Assembly (NCBI GenBank): GCA_037176845.1
Contig: JAYKXP010000038.1
Coordinates: 248,001 to 312,000, forward strand
Reading direction: 5' to 3'
Origin: Paramarasmius palmivorus
Lineage: Eukaryota; Basidiomycota; Agaricomycetes; Agaricales; Marasmiaceae
DNA: 64,000 nt
Position numbers and translations under genes: made by a program. The notes below the pieces were generated by a model. It had not been told where the DNA came from. It made no database searches and saw only the letters and a list, made by a program, of their open reading frames with translations. Below, one piece after another: positions 12,399 to 24,842 of this stretch (the first letter of the stretch is position 1; the number at the start of each line of letters is the position of its first letter).

Positions 12399-13513
12399 TC
12401 ATCGCGACAGTCTCTTTGGATACGAAACGCGAAAACGGGAAGAGCGAAATAGTTGGTTGTACTCGGGTGGTAAAGGTTCAGCGTGTTCCTCCGAGTCTAC
12501 CCGCCCTGCATCAATTGCTCTACGCTGCTCCCAGCGCCTCGTCGTATGGACGCCTCGTACCGGCCTTTCAAATACAGAACGATTTTCCTTTGGACCTCTT
12601 CTGTTCTTCGCTGATAGTGTAAACGTGTACGGAAGGACATCCGCGGATTCGCTGTCCGATCCATGGCGCAATTGTGAATCGCCGGACGCTCTACCACTTT
12701 TGCGACGCCAAAAGTAGATGAACATTCCTATCAGTGCCAATAACCCAGCACATCCTCCAATCACACCCCCTGTGATTGCGCCAACACGTCCCGGTTTGTC
12801 GTTGCCAGGTTCTAAGATCGATGATGTGGCCATGCTGGGCGTGGTAAGTGTCGCTGTGGCAGGCGGAGTCGATGGTGAGGCCGGTGAGCCGGTGAGGTAT
12901 CGCTGACCGCTTGAAGCTCAAACCGGTCGATCGTAAGCTGTGAATTACCATTCGGAGATCGTATATCTCGTTGGTTCTTCAGGAGGATCTCATGCTGGCC
13001 GGTGCTAGTAAAGGTACGAGAAGTACAGCAGAACCTGAAGGATATCAATGAGTACCATCGTTGGGAGGCCCTCTCCGCACAAACCGGTTCGCTATGAATA
13101 TCGTCTGTGCTGTCGTCTACAGCATCTATCTCCTCAAAATTTCGGGGTGCTGGAGTCGCAGTCGATGCAGATGGCGTAGAGGCCCCCAAGTCGCCGGGAT
13201 CGACGCAGCCCGTAGTAGAAAAATGCATTAGCTGGTACTTGACCGGAATATCAGTGAGCAATAGCGGTATAGGTCTAAGGCGATCTCACCTGGAAAACCT
13301 GCAAGGGCTGGCGTTACTTCATTCCGAGCAATCGCTAACATATCGGGACCACTTACTGAAGGCTACCGTTGCCTCTGTATCGTTAGTGTATGTCAAAGAT
13401 CCAGTCCGACCGCTGGTCGAGTTCCAATCTTCGATGAACCATTCCCCGCTATAATTGAGGCGCTCTGTGTCCCTGTCGTCAAAGGTGATATTCCTGAGTG
13501 TAGCGTTACTCAT
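12399..13513 (-). CDS. Single-pass membrane protein with secreted beta-rich domain, paralogue 2 (frame break near 13136)
   Basis: Paralogue of 10368-11500 with the same layout: NITFDDRDTERLNYSGEWF (from 13513), ANAFFYYGLRRSRRL, LYAICIDCDSSTPKF, EEIDAVDDSTDD, SRTFTSTGQHEILLKNQ, then NSQLTIDRFELQAV, a short Ser/Thr stalk, the helix GAITGGVIGGCAGLLALIGM with FIYFWRRK (about 12700-12780), and a charged tail ending RVSYPKRLSR. The frame breaks inside the ectodomain at the AAAATTT run (13136-13142); one base fewer restores the conserved continuation into EEIDAVDD. An upstream exon (around 13600-13650) may add residues before the ATG used here. Function unknown; tandem duplication with paralogue 1 is clear. 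Confidence 0.78.
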
Positions 13514-13907
13514 GACATCGAGATCGAGAAGCTAGAAATATGTGAGTAAAAGTAGGTCAGTAGAACTGGAGGAGGCTCACGAAAAGCTCGTAAGAGGTAG
13601 AAGTTTGAAATAGATTGGCTTCTGCTTTGAGTAATCTCCGACCTGATTCCATAAGATTATCCACATACACTATGTAGCCATGATGATCAGTGGGGGAAAA
13701 GATGGGTGGTATCCACAGTCATCGGAAATCTCAAAGATAGATGACTTGATTAAGTGTCTCAGATCTGCTGCGCTCCGCCTGAGAAAAGCCAAAAGCGCGA
13801 GCCACTGGTTCATTCCGATCTTGAGCACTCTTATTAAGTTGTTATGTATAGTACCTAATATGGACTAGCAAAACATAGGGTTGATAGCATCTTGCCTATT
13901 GTAACAG
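13514..13907. other. Intergenic region
   Basis: Separates membrane paralogue 2 from the end of the acyl-CoA oxidase-like gene. It may include a first exon of paralogue 2 (about 13564-13653); nothing else is supported. Confidence 0.4.
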
Positions 13908-16167
13908 TCAGAGGCGTCCATGAAACTCGACTACGGTCGCCGGTTGCTCTTCACCGAGGCCAAAAGTCTCCAGAGAATCAATGAAGGCACCCCAGCTCTC
14001 GTCAGATACTATAGGTGCTGTGAACATACTTCTGCATGTCAAGCTTAGTAAGAAGGTTTTCCAGTCGGGGAGCAAAGCTGCTGCACGGTCGGCCTCTATC
14101 TCATACTGATCACTTCGAGATATTCCGGCATTCTCTGAATACCACGCTGAATCGAGGTTCATTATACTCGACACGTAGAGATCCAGGACGCGCTGGTCTA
14201 GCTTTGAAGCTACCGCTGATTCGTATGCCAGACGGTGGCCGATTGCTGCTACGAGCGCTTGGCATCGGGGAAGCGCCCGTTGCTCGAACCGCGGATCTCT
14301 GTGGCCAGAAGGTGTTCACCAAAAGCTCCCGGAGTTCCTTTATCATCGCTTGCTCGTGTCTGTACAACAGACTTGTTGAGTCGGCGGTATCTGGAGGCTG
14401 AACACGTCCAAGAATGATGTCAATACCGAATCCTGGCGCAAATGACATTAGAAAACGGACATGTTGATCTAGATTATCGACTCACGGATTGAAGTGACGA
14501 GAATGTCGCCTTCAGCGATCGCTGCACCTCTCATATCGGCCTATTGATTCGGTCAGAGCTTGCCAAAGACAGTAGACAACGACATGACATACATGCATCG
14601 CTGAGAGCTGGTTCACTTCATGCAATCCCTGTGCGCCACATCTATCCCCAAGGATTATTGGCATAGGAAGAGCGAGCTGCAATACTGAGGCCTTGAAGAT
14701 AGTCGCAATTACGTGGCGCCGCAGAAGGTCATTCCTTGCCTCCGTAAATAGGTTACGTGCGAATGTGGAGAATGATTCCATGACCAGGGTTTGGGCGATT
14801 GCAGTAAGGATGGGAATGTATTGAGTGCTGAAGCTGATGATTGCTCTGGGTTTGCCAGTGAAGGCGTCCGTGACCGTTCTTCGCAAACTGTACCGACCAG
14901 CGATGTAACAACAAGCACGCATGGCTATGATGGCCGCGGCTCCCATAGACACGGCTCCACTGGGTACACGGTGTATAAGTTTAAAGAAAGCAAGACGTTG
15001 ATCTTTGTCCCTGTCGAGTGTTCCGAGTAAGGCCGCGTTGGGCAAGTGCACTCGGTTGAAATATGTGATAGCGTGTTTTACAGGGCAAGAGCCGCCTGAA
15101 ACGAGTATTCAGTAGGGTGACTATAATTATGGTAGAAATTAACATACCTCGAGGAGGCAGAACTTGACAGACTACATTTTCATTCATCGTGTGACCATCG
15201 TTCATTTGAACAATAAATGGCTTGACTCCTCGGTCTTGTTGATCGACAATCAGACGTGCAAAGACCACGGCTACTGCGGGAATACCGCAGGGACTTGTAG
15301 GTGGCATATACCTGGAGATGAGGTTAGTTGTATCGCAGAAGCAGCCTCCAGTTAACCTACTTAGCAGCCCCTTTATTCGGAGTTTCCAGCACAAAGCCCC
15401 CATCTGCCTGCATTGTAGCAGTGGTCTCCATGTTGATGACATCGAGTCCGTGTCCGATCTCGCTCAAGCAGAATAAGCCACTAGGACCAAGCGCATCAGT
15501 CATAAGCAGTATCCCCAGACATTCTCCTTACATGATCTCAAAGCGTAAAAGTTTCTCTATCAGCGCAACCACATCTTCCCGACACCGGTCATACATAGCC
15601 AGAGTTCCTATGCACAAATTGTACTGGATTGCCAGTAGGGTAGCAACCGCACTGTCCTGTTGAGGATTTAAGCCATTTCAGTTTCTTAAGAGCGAATAAG
15701 GACCTGCCATGGCAAGAATGGGATCTGAGCTGAGGCTTTTGTGTTAGCACCGAAACGGCGGCTCGATCTAGAAAACATACTTGATTGCCCAAAATTTCGG
15801 GGTGAGGTTGACAATGTCATCCCTAGTAAGCTCTGCATGTTTGGTCAACAGCGACATTCACAGCGAAGCTAGATTCGTCTGAACTCACTGTGAGCATCCA
15901 GCAAGGTCTTGCATCGCTCTAGACTGAGCGAAACGCATTCTTCGAAAGATGAAGTGGGAACGCGAGTTCTCCAAAGCTTGTTTGGGCTAGCTGTGATGTG
16001 ATCCCGGACATCGAAAAAGTTATTAGGCGAGTTCTAGTATACAGAAACGAGAGGCGTTAAATACTGACCGTCCAGCGAAAGGATCGCAGCCGAATAGGGC
16101 AGGCGAGAGGGATTCTAACCGCGTTCTCTTCCAGTGGCGATAGGCGTTCATGCAAGATGTCAACCAT
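13908..16167 (-). CDS. Acyl-CoA oxidase/dehydrogenase-like flavoprotein (frame break near 14307)
   Basis: A FAD-dependent acyl-CoA oxidase-like protein, expected to act on fatty acyl-CoA or a related thioester, probably in peroxisomes. Exons from the ATG at 16167 give MVDILHERLSPLEENAV, NSPNNFFDVRDH, SLSLERCKTLLDAH, DIVNLTPKFWAI, then LFCLSEIGHGLDVINMET and MPPTSPCGIPAVAVVFARL in the central beta domain. Next come HLPNAALLGTLDRDKDQR, ISFSTQYIPILTAIAQTLV and DRCGAQGLHEVNQLSA, all hallmarks of the family. The end is VEFHGRL; GRL is at best a weak PTS1-like terminus. The frame breaks at about 14303-14310: ELLVNTF continues as GHRDPRFEQRALPRC one base off. The rest is well conserved, so an indel error is likely. 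The first intron is just 35 nt (16034-16068). Confidence 0.85.
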
Positions 16168-17456
16168 TTTTCAACGGCCGCGATAGCACAAGATGGGCTG
16201 TAGCGAACGCGGAGGTTCCAAATCATGTGTATCCTCATCCCCCAAACGACCCTAGGCGCACGAAAACAGTCACATTTGCACTACATGTATGATGTCGAGG
16301 CTAGTAGCCGAGACAGATGAATGGTCAGGGAAGTGATTTCCAAGAGTCATCCACGTATCGTCACTCTAGCCAACGAAGGAGTAGTTCGAGATCCGATTGG
16401 AAATGAATTTTTTCGAATTCGGAACCGTGTAAATCGAAGATTGAGGCGAATAATGGTGGATGAGCATGGGAATTACTTGGCTCTTCGTAAGACAGCAGCT
16501 TGTTGGGTATCCCAAGTTGCGGTCGACTGAAAGGTTTATCGGTTATCGTTCGAATTCTATGCTTTTTGCGTTTATGATTCAACAATGAAGATCAAAATGT
16601 AGGAAGCATTTTGCTCACCACTATCCGAGGTAAAAAAAAATAATTTTCAAGTCCTCCTTTGGTGACTACTTCGGTTTCGCGTCGATGACCACTATAACAA
16701 TACAAGAAGAACGAGTTGCATGTATCGGATCGCTCCACCCAGGAGTCATGAACAGTGCTTCGGTGACCCAACTACGAGTAGTTTCGCCATAGTTGACGCG
16801 TTGACGCGCCACGTTCTTGGGATACTTGCGGTGAAGTGTCGTCGGATCATTCTCCCTTTCACGTCTATGCACAATGCGTCATTCTCTAACCAGTGCTATA
16901 ACTTGAGCGCTGAAAGGGGAAAGTAAACAAGTTCTGAACGTCCTAGCATTCCAACTAAATCTCAACTTCGCGGGGAACCATGATTTAGACGCACCGGAGA
17001 CCGACGTTGAAATCACAATCCATCTCCCTTGCTTCAGGGTGAAAATAATAAAACCAGAGTAGCAATTGACCGGTGAACTGAGGGCAGAGGGAACGTAAAG
17101 GGAGGGCTCCTTGTAGAGTAGTGGTGGTGGTCCAGAAAAACAGATCGGCCCAGAGTATAAGTACTCGACAGCTTGACCCATCGTCATCATCATGCATCCG
17201 AACTACTCTGCCCGCTACTCAAGTACTCCGGCACCACTGACAATTCTGCTGCATCTTCAGCATTTCCAAGAATATTCACAAAAATAATGCATAATCAGTA
17301 TCGCTCATTATACCCGTCACTTCAGGTCTGGTGAGTCTTCTTCACTCAAGTGGTTCAGTCTGAACAAGTACTATTAAATGTCGCAGGAACCAAGGTGCCG
17401 AATATGATTTATTCAAGTATTACACCGACAGTCACAGAAGAATAAAAAACGCCGCT
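16168..17456. other. Intergenic region, no supported gene
   Basis: About 1.3 kb between the oxidase start and the 3' end of the CE15 gene. Open frames at 16321-16530, 16666-16872 and 16985-17197 show no domain, conserved motif or compatible splice structure. It presumably contains the oxidase promoter. Confidence 0.5.
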
Positions 17457-19096
17457 TCAAGGAAGGCATTGAGAGTAGTCTGCTTTCGTTGTAAGCCTGA
17501 TGTTATGTCTTCTAAAAACCTCTTGTGACTCACATGGGTTAACTTGGGTGCAGCGATATCCAGAGACACAAGCTGTAGGTCCTGACCAACCAATACCTAG
17601 AATCGTGTCAGTAATTGTCGGATACAGTTCGAGATGCAAGAGACGAACCTCCGCATTGGCCCCATGCGGTCTGAACTCCTGTCGGGGTTGGAGCTGGCGC
17701 AGATGTGGTACTTGGAGGATTCGCAGGTACAGTAGAGCTCGAGGGAGTGGTTGGCGCAGAGGTAGAGCTGCCGCCGGTGGATCCTCCGAGAGATGGACTG
17801 TCCCAGTTATCCCATTGGCCTTGCGTATAGGTGTAACCGCCTGCCGTTTCCTGGATATTGGTGTTCGTCGACTGTCCCAACAAGAACTTGTTGATGAAAG
17901 CGGTTAACTGGCTCTGCTGAGAGGACGGGAAAGAACAATGGTTGTGCCCTGCTGATTGCGAGAAGCCAAAGGTATCGGGAGAGCCGAGGGAGTTATAAAT
18001 CCTGGCCGCTGCCTTCATGCATCCGAAGGAGCTGGGTGCACCCAACCAATCAATTCCAGTCTGGTCGATGACGAAAAGACCACGGGGCGCAACGAGACCC
18101 AAAAGCATGTGGTGATCGAATGGCAAGGTGTTAACTGACGATTGTGCAAACGAGTTGAAGGCAGTGGAGAACCAGACGTTCTCTCCGACAATTTCGCTCG
18201 CGGTCTGGGTGTCAATCCCGCGAGTTCTCATATCATCCGAGAGACGCCAGCAGGCGCTTCCACCGGAACCAGATTCTTGGGGAATAGTGAGCGCAATACG
18301 CGGCTCAAAGGCACCTGCCACAAGAGTGCCTTTGCCGTTCCTAGAGCAACCGGTCACGCCGATTCTCTTGGTGTCAATGTTAGCACCAGGGGTGATTTCC
18401 AGAGCATCGATGATACGGCTGATACCCCAAGACCATGCCATCATGGCTCCAGCGCTATGGTTGCTTCCATAGAGGTTGTAGAACTTGCCTTGGCCACGAC
18501 TGCAAAAAAGATTCAGTTGATGCAAGCCTTCAGCAGCATGGAATTTGTTTACCTAGAAGCACTGGCCTGGGAAGGCCATGTCGTTGGTGTCGAACGTGAT
18601 TGTTGCCACACCGCTTGGGACGGGATGCTAGGGAAGTCGAGAGCAATGATGGCAGGGAACGGCCCACTTCCAGAGGGCAGATGAAATGGAAGCAGAGAAT
18701 GAGATGGATTTTCCGCCCTCCGAAGCATTGATAGTCAACTTTCCACCAGAGTAGGAAGCGGTGAGGGTAGATGGTTTCGGCGGCTTGGTACCCAACTCGT
18801 ATTTCTGGAGGAGTTGGCTAATTTCGTCCGCACGGCAAGTCCAGTCGTCCCTAGTCTGCACCTTGGTGCCACCTGCGAAGGTGAACGGGTCGGGAAGCTT
18901 AGCATTAGAGGTCGTTGTGGGGTTGCTCGGAATAGCGGGGCAAGCTAAAGCCTGGGGCACAGTCGCAGCGCTAGCACCCTATACAATGGAGCAATTAGGA
19001 CAGAGTGAGGAACTAACAAGCAATCTCACTTACAGGGATGGTGCCCGCAGTCAAAGCGGAAAGAAGGAGCAGAAAAGAGCCAGTCAAGAAAACCAT
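17457..19096 (-). CDS. Glucuronoyl methylesterase, CE15, with C-terminal CBM1 (three frame breaks)
   Basis: Secreted esterase that cuts the ester between 4-O-methyl-glucuronic acid of xylan and lignin alcohols. From 19096 a signal peptide (MVFLTGSFLLLLSALTAG) leads to the CE15 domain: DEISQLLQKYELGTKPPKPS, RGQGKFYNLYGSNHSAGAMM, the nucleophile Ser in VTGCSRNGKGTLVAGAF, then PQESGSGGSACWRLSDD, LPFDHHMLLGLVAPRGL, and the catalytic His in SAGHNHCSFPSSQQSQ. A Ser/Thr/Pro linker ends in a CBM1: AWGQCGG, GWSGPTACVSGYRCTQVNP, YYSQCLP. The frame breaks near 18684 (AAA run), 18622 (GGG) and 18569 (GGG); all adjoin homopolymers and conserved residues continue on each side. An expressed enzyme with assembly errors is favoured over a pseudogene. 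Confidence 0.92.
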
Positions 19097-19159
19097 ATCC
19101 GACGCGTTTGAGTGGTGTATGCTGAGGAAACCCCAAGATGACGAGTTGGAAACCCTTGG

Positions 19160-19167
19160 TATATATA
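19160..19167 (-). promoter_or_regulatory. TATA box of the CE15 esterase gene
   Basis: TATATATA lies about 65 bases upstream of the esterase start codon on the minus strand, a usual distance for a strongly regulated fungal promoter. Confidence 0.55.
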
Positions 19168-20158
19168 GTACCACGAAGACGATTCAGGTGACTAGAAAGA
19201 AATAAACCCATAACGCAAATGTGGTCAGGCCCCCCGAGCATTTTGCGTGAGGAAACGAAGATATAAATTCGAAATGATGTATTTGGTGGATGGTTGAGCC
19301 CCGGTAATGCCGAGCATCAGTTGTGTTTCGATCGGAAGTAAAAACCACCGCCGCTTCAAATCCAGGTAGTCCTGACGCTCAAGTGAATGGTGGGGAGCGA
19401 TGTGCCTGCCGCGTGAGCATACAGTAAGAAAGAGTTCCACAATAACCAGAGATGAGGTGAGGCTCTGGCTCGAGGCCTGTAGACTCGTTGACCCTTCCGC
19501 TCATGCCTGAACCTAGACGGCTTGCCAGAATCGTTCATGGTGTTGTTCATTCTTCTAAGTGTTGCCTTGGCTCCACCGATTGCTTCTCGAACAATAGAAT
19601 AACCACGTTTACGACGATGGAAGGCAAATGCCTCGTCTCGGAGTAACTGCTCGCGTGGAGCACCAAATTCCAAAGATCCGTGTACATCAGCTCTATTCGC
19701 TGGAATAACAGATTTCCCGTGATATGTCCTGCAATGTCTTCGACTTCTATCAAAGTAAAACGTGAGCTAGGAACTCAATACATATACTGTGAACCACATT
19801 TCTTGGCCCTTGTGTATGGGCAGAATAGACTTTCGACCGGCGGCCGGAAATCAAACCGAGATGTGGCCGTTAGCCTTCGTCATCTGAGCCAACGTGAAGA
19901 AACGTTGGAAGGGATTGAATGTATCATTGACTGGACCTGAAAGGAGAGGTTGCTTGGAGTTCTCATACCTATACCGACAAACTTCCTGCAAAGGTGGCAA
20001 GGCGGGCCGCTGGAGCAGGAGATGACTTCTAAGTTCAAGAGCAATTTCGTATGTGAAAGCTGAAAATGGCATGATCTTGACGGTTCTATTTGCGTCGCGA
20101 AACACAGGTATCGTATGGTGCGACTGGTATGATGGTGCCCCACGTCTAGAAGCAGTCT
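19168..20158. other. Intergenic region, no supported gene
   Basis: Roughly 1 kb between the CE15 promoter and the end of the queuosine salvage gene. Overlapping minus-strand frames at 19356-19753 are open but carry no recognisable motif. Confidence 0.45.
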
Positions 20159-21732
20159 CTAGTACCAAATACTCCGGGTCCGGTGTGCAGGAAGAATGTC
20201 AGCTGTATCAATGCCCTCTATTTTCTCCTCGCCTCTCTCCAATCTCTTTGCCAGATCCCACAGGAAGAAGTCGATGAGCACGCTACTGACGTGAGGCGCG
20301 GAATGCTTGACACCATCTTTAGTTAGCGTAAAGCCCGCACGTGTCCCGACAGTGCCTGAGCCATTAAGCATCTTGATAATCTCTTCTCTAACTCTCTCCA
20401 CACCCACTATACTCGCTGCCCTCAAACTGATCTCTTCTCTCGAGCCTGGTTCCAAGGGTGTACCATTGCGCAAAGCATCGACAAGCGACGAAGGGTAGGA
20501 GAGGATCCTAAGATGGTGCATTATTTGAGGGACACGGTAGTCGGCAAACATGGTGAGGTCATGAATGGCCGCACCACGATCACCAGGAAATAGCGGATGA
20601 GTGGAAGTGACGGATGGGTCTGGATAGAAGGCTGCCCAAGTATCGGCGACGAGGATTTGTGCCCTTTTCCAAATGCACACTAAAACAGAATACCAAGATC
20701 AGCGGGCATCGCAATTGGCAGTGGGCCTTGTGCTTTACCTTTACGTCCGTCGAGATAAACTTCGTCTCTAAATGATGGGAAGGTGTCCGTGATCAGCTTC
20801 ACGAGGTCTATGGCTGTAGCTTGCCCGTCATGACGGCGCTGCAGTTCTAACAATAGTCCTTGGTAGGATCCATCGAATGCCTGTAGTGATGGAACTGATA
20901 AATTCGTTTCAGCATCCGAGCGAACAAGGCGACCCACATTAGTTAGAATGAAACCGACTTCACGCATAATTGATATACGCTGCTGAAGGAGTGGCATACC
21001 CTCGTTACATTGTTCGGCTTCACAAAAGACAGATTCGATGAGCGAGTCTGGGCACAACGTTTCGGAGCCATAGAAAGCTGGGTCCGTTATAGGTATCCCG
21101 TTTTGCATGGCTGTGCGAGATGCACCGATCAATTCCTCGTGGTGACAGAGAAAACATCGAGACGAACCTTTGTTGAGAGCTGCAACGAGACTCCAGTACC
21201 CCGTATAGAGCCTCTTTTCATCATTATCCCAAGAAGCTTGCCATTCCACGCCGTAACGATCAGGCTGTCCTTCTTTCTCCGACCAGAAGCTAAAGTTGAG
21301 CGATGATATGAGGAAAATCCAGTCTAGAACTGTCTTGTTCCAGGGGTCCGAAGGTGAATGTGGTTCCTGAGGAAGGATGTGTAGAGGATGAGTGCGCCAA
21401 GTGCGAGGGGTATATGATTCCGAGAGCAGTTTTTCATGTATCTAGAAGCTTCGTTAATATCGAGGTTATCAGTCCGGGAAGGGTTTGACTTACATATTGT
21501 GCAGCTATGGATACACCTTCCTGATTAATCTCGACAAGATTTGTTTTCTTCTCATGCAATCGATGTCACTGGCAAGGCGCAAGGTTAAGATTAAAAAGCT
21601 ACATACCTTGACTGCATATTCCGCAGACTCTTTGACCGGGTTTCCACCAGCTTCAAGTAGAACCTTTTCGAGTACTTTCTTTTCGTCGATTGTTGAATAA
21701 GCTTCGTTCAGGGGTACTTGTAGAATAGTCAT
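20159..21732 (-). CDS. Queuosine salvage protein (QNG1/DUF2419 family)
   Basis: Queuosine-nucleotide N-glycosylase/hydrolase family protein, which releases queuine from queuosine nucleosides so that eukaryotes can re-use it in tRNA. From 21732 the exons give NPVKESAEYAVK, INQEGVSIAAQY, then LDWIFLISSLNFSFWSEKEG, RLYTGYWSLVAALNK (about 21190), PLLQQRISIMREVGFILTN, IDLVKLITDTFPSFRDEV, WKRAQILVADTWAAF (about 20640) and HDLTMFADYRVPQIMHHL (about 20520-20560). These motifs and their order define the family. It ends around AHRTRSIWY at 20159. About six exons, frame consistent across the inferred junctions. No pathway partner is visible nearby. The assignment to the family is firm; the activity is taken from characterised relatives. 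Confidence 0.88.
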
Positions 21733-22172
21733 GGGAGAATACTAGGGTAAAGTAAGAGACAAAAAGGCGGATGTGTCGATTGAATTATGATCCTCTATCA
21801 AGAAAAAGAGTGAAATGGAATATAATGGAGAGAGTGAGGCTCTATAAGGATGGAACCGACCCGACAAGGAGCCGTGTTAGTCTGAGCTGGAGATGTGTGT
21901 CGTGGAGAAAGGGGATTTTCTACCGGCGCTTGCAAAAAAAAATTATCTTATCTTATCAGCGCCCAAGATGTGGACTTCTCACGACATCACCTCTCTTCAA
22001 CCTCCATAACCATATGCACCCTACGAATTTTCTCCTTTATCCCAATCCTGAGTTCCAGGTTTCTCTACGTGGTTCACGAATGATCTAGAAAGTTCAGCTT
22101 GACAGCGGTCTGTCATTATAGGAGTCTATCGAAATGTTTGAGACGTTCGCGTTTCATGGGTCACCGGTCACC

Positions 22173-22180
22173 TATATATA
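22173..22180 (+). promoter_or_regulatory. TATA box upstream of the acidic protein gene
   Basis: TATATATA sits about 127 bases before the ATG at 22300; the only obvious core-promoter sequence in this spacer. Confidence 0.4.
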
Positions 22181-22299
22181 CTTGTCGGTCTACCAGCTCG
22201 ACCCTCAACTCCCCACTTTCTGGATAGTATAGGTAGGGATTTTTTCACTGGATTGTAAAAGGCTCACAAGCTTGACTTCAGATCGTCAACAGTTGGAGA

Positions 22300-22815
22300 A
22301 TGTCTTCTCTGATCAAGCGCATTCCCGAGGAAACCCTTCGAACGATCTTCACATACTGCCTCGCTCAAGCAGGTTCCCCGAAAGCCGCAGAAGAGACAAG
22401 AAAATCTATTCTTAAGGCATTCCCCGATGAGTCTCGTTGGCAAAGAGCCGCGAACGCGAGCAAGGTGAAGGACAGCACTGAACCTCAAGAAAACCATGAA
22501 GGAGATGCCGAGGAGTTCGATGACGAAGGGGAGGAATCAGAGGACGATGAAGAAGAGGAAGCGAGCGACGAAGACGGCGAGGGTAACTACTCCGAATCAG
22601 GAGACGTCGAGGAGTATGATTATGAAGGGGAATACGAGAATGGAGATGGAGAATATTACTATGAGCCGGAGCCAGATCCGGAACCAGAATATGTTCGACC
22701 TCAACCTTCGATAGCTCGCAAGTTGGGCATATCGGGTCCGCTCGCCTCCTTCATTGACTATGGTGACGGGACCTATGAGGATTGCTTTGGCTACGACTCT
22801 GATGGGTATTACTAG
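22300..22815 (+). CDS. Small highly acidic hypothetical protein
   Basis: A single-exon frame of 171 residues. The N-terminus IPEETLRTIFTYCLAQ resembles the first helix of F-box-like proteins, but no full F-box follows. Residues about 65-130 are an acidic, probably disordered tract (Asp/Glu with Tyr and Gly). The C-terminus IARKLGISGPLASFIDYG, followed by EDCFGYDSDGYY, looks structured and may be conserved. A TATA-like sequence lies upstream. No function can be assigned; the acidic tract might bind basic partners such as histones, but that is speculation. Confidence 0.55.
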   Translation: MSSLIKRIPEETLRTIFTYCLAQAGSPKAAEETRKSILKAFPDESRWQRAANASKVKDSTEPQENHEGDAEEFDDEGEESEDDEEEEASDEDGEGNYSESGDVEEYDYEGEYENGDGEYYYEPEPDPEPEYVRPQPSIARKLGISGPLASFIDYGDGTYEDCFGYDSDGYY

Positions 22816-23149
22816 GTGGGTCATGGTTAATCTTTCCAAAAGGCGAGCTAACAGATAGCCTTACAACGATGTAGCACCACTCATAGAGATCTATTTCGTT
22901 GCCGTTCAGCATATACAGTGATTCCTATGAATGCATGTAGTCAAACTCTGTCGTTCTCTGCTCTGTCGTGTTTTGTGATCAATCAACCGTACTTCCGATG
23001 TGCTTGAACTCATTATGACGTTTGTTTCGTGAACTGTTTGAACTACTCGTTGCTGTGGCTACTGAATACACTCGCAAATGTAATGATACTATACCACCTG
23101 GGATAGGTACTAAGACAGGTGCAGTTCTCATCCGACCTTCCGGCCTTCT

Positions 23150-23157
23150 TATAAATA
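23150..23157 (+). promoter_or_regulatory. TATA box of the MOSC gene
   Basis: TATAAATA lies 70 bases upstream of the ATG at 23220. Confidence 0.5.
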
Positions 23158-23219
23158 CCCAATCAGGTGAGTCGCTTTCTTAACTCGAGTGCTTACCGAG
23201 TAACTCACCTTCTGCTGCA

Positions 23220-24842
23220 ATGTTCGACGCGACAATCAGTGCTACAGCTGTTGGAGTGTTAGCTATCTTTGTCATCTTGCTCTTGTTTCCCAAAACCCAT
23301 TCAGCACTCTATGGCTCGGGCACTACCAAGACTCTCCGCTCAGGGAATGGCATCAACTCGAACCATAACTCTCAGAATGGAGGCGAGACCGATAAAGAAC
23401 CTCAAGAAAATGTCCGGATTAGTCATTTGCGTTCGGAGAACATGTCCAGCAGCAACAATTTTGGATACGGGGAGGTAACAGTGTCGAAAATTTTGGTACA
23501 TCCCATAAAGGTGCAACGTCATTTGTGGAATTCATTGTCCAATCAAGCTAACAGGATTTTTTCGCTCAATTCGTCTTCAATTCTGAACAGAGTTGCCGAG
23601 GAACGTCCGTACATTCAAGTCGATACACACCTGAAGGTCTCGAGGTACGACTCGTGTCTTCTTGCTCGGTTTAGGACACTCATTCAACTGCTCAAAGTTT
23701 GACAGGAGATGGGGCATCATCGAGGCAGACACACATCTTATGATCACAGCCCGTGAGTTTCCAAAGGTAAGTCTAGGCAATAAGTCGCACCTAATACCAC
23801 TCACATGTCAAATATACGTCGTACGAATCCAGATGGTTCTAATTACGCCAACCATTCAACAAGACGAGACTTCACCGCATGGAGGTCTCTTACACGTCAG
23901 TTTCCCAGAGGATACGGATTGCCGTCCGTTTTCTATACCGCTACGTCCCGACGAAGCCGTTCTCAAAAAGTGGAAATCCCTGAATGACCTTTCAATGTTT
24001 GGAGTTTTTACTGTAGATGGATACATATGCCAGGCGGTAGACGCTTCGTCACGGACTTCGTCTTCTCCCGAGGTGCAACTAAATGTGCCGAGTAACACCC
24101 TTTCCGCCTATTTCGGAAGACCTGTTCATCTTGTGTACAAGGGCAGCACACCGCGTGCTTGCATTCCGTCGACCAACTTTCCCGAGCTAGATGCGACGGC
24201 GGTTTACCAGGATTTATATCCCCTCCTGTTTTTGTCAGAGGAGAGCATGCTCGAAATTGAGAAGGAGTTGAGGCCGCGAGTGGGAACGCAGGGGATCGAT
24301 GAACGGTGGAAGACGGAAAAGGTTACAGTTGAGAGGTGAGTCTCTGCGATCCTTTTGTGGTTTGGTGGTGCAGAGAAGAACCCTGTTAACTTGTTGAGAT
24401 TAACGGGAGGGGTTAATAGTACCACTAATGATTGTCAGCTGATGATTGTTTTCTTGCAATGTTTGCAGGTTTAGACCCAATCTAGTCTTGAAGGGGGCTG
24501 GGCCATTTGCTGAAGATGGTTGGGAGGAGATCACCATCGGGTCAGATTCAGCTGCTCCTCGAATCCTGGTGGTTGGTAAATGTACTCGATGTTTGGTGAG
24601 TAATGCGAGGATTGGCCGTGAAGTGGATTTGACTAATCGGTGTGGCGTAGCTACCCAACGTGTCTCCGGAAACTGGCGAGAAAGATAAGGCAGTCCCGTT
24701 CAAGGTAATTATGAAGTTTAGAATGGGAGCTGACCCAAACTATAAATCCAAGGCTTGTGTCGGTAGCTGGGGAGTACCGAAGCAAGATGGGGTAGTGACG
24801 GTCGGAGATGTCATCTCCGTAAAAAAGGTTCTTACGAAGTAG
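23220..24842 (+). CDS. MOSC-domain protein, mitochondrial amidoxime-reducing component-like
   Basis: A molybdenum-cofactor-binding protein of the MOSC family, similar in layout to mARC. An N-terminal membrane anchor (ISATAVGVLAIFVILLLF) precedes the MOSC N-terminal barrel: VSKILVHPIK joined to SCRGTSV across an intron, then FDRRWGIIEADTHLMITARE. The MOSC domain contains LFLSEESMLEIEKEL, RFRPNLVLKGAGPFAEDGW and VVGKCTRCLLPNV, then SPETGEKDKAVPFKVI, and ends KACVGSWGVPKQDGVV with VGDVISVKKVLTK. The Cys in KACVG is the likeliest molybdenum ligand by comparison with fungal relatives, from memory. Five or six exons. By analogy it would reduce N-hydroxylated compounds at the outer mitochondrial membrane; not proven by sequence. 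Confidence 0.88.
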
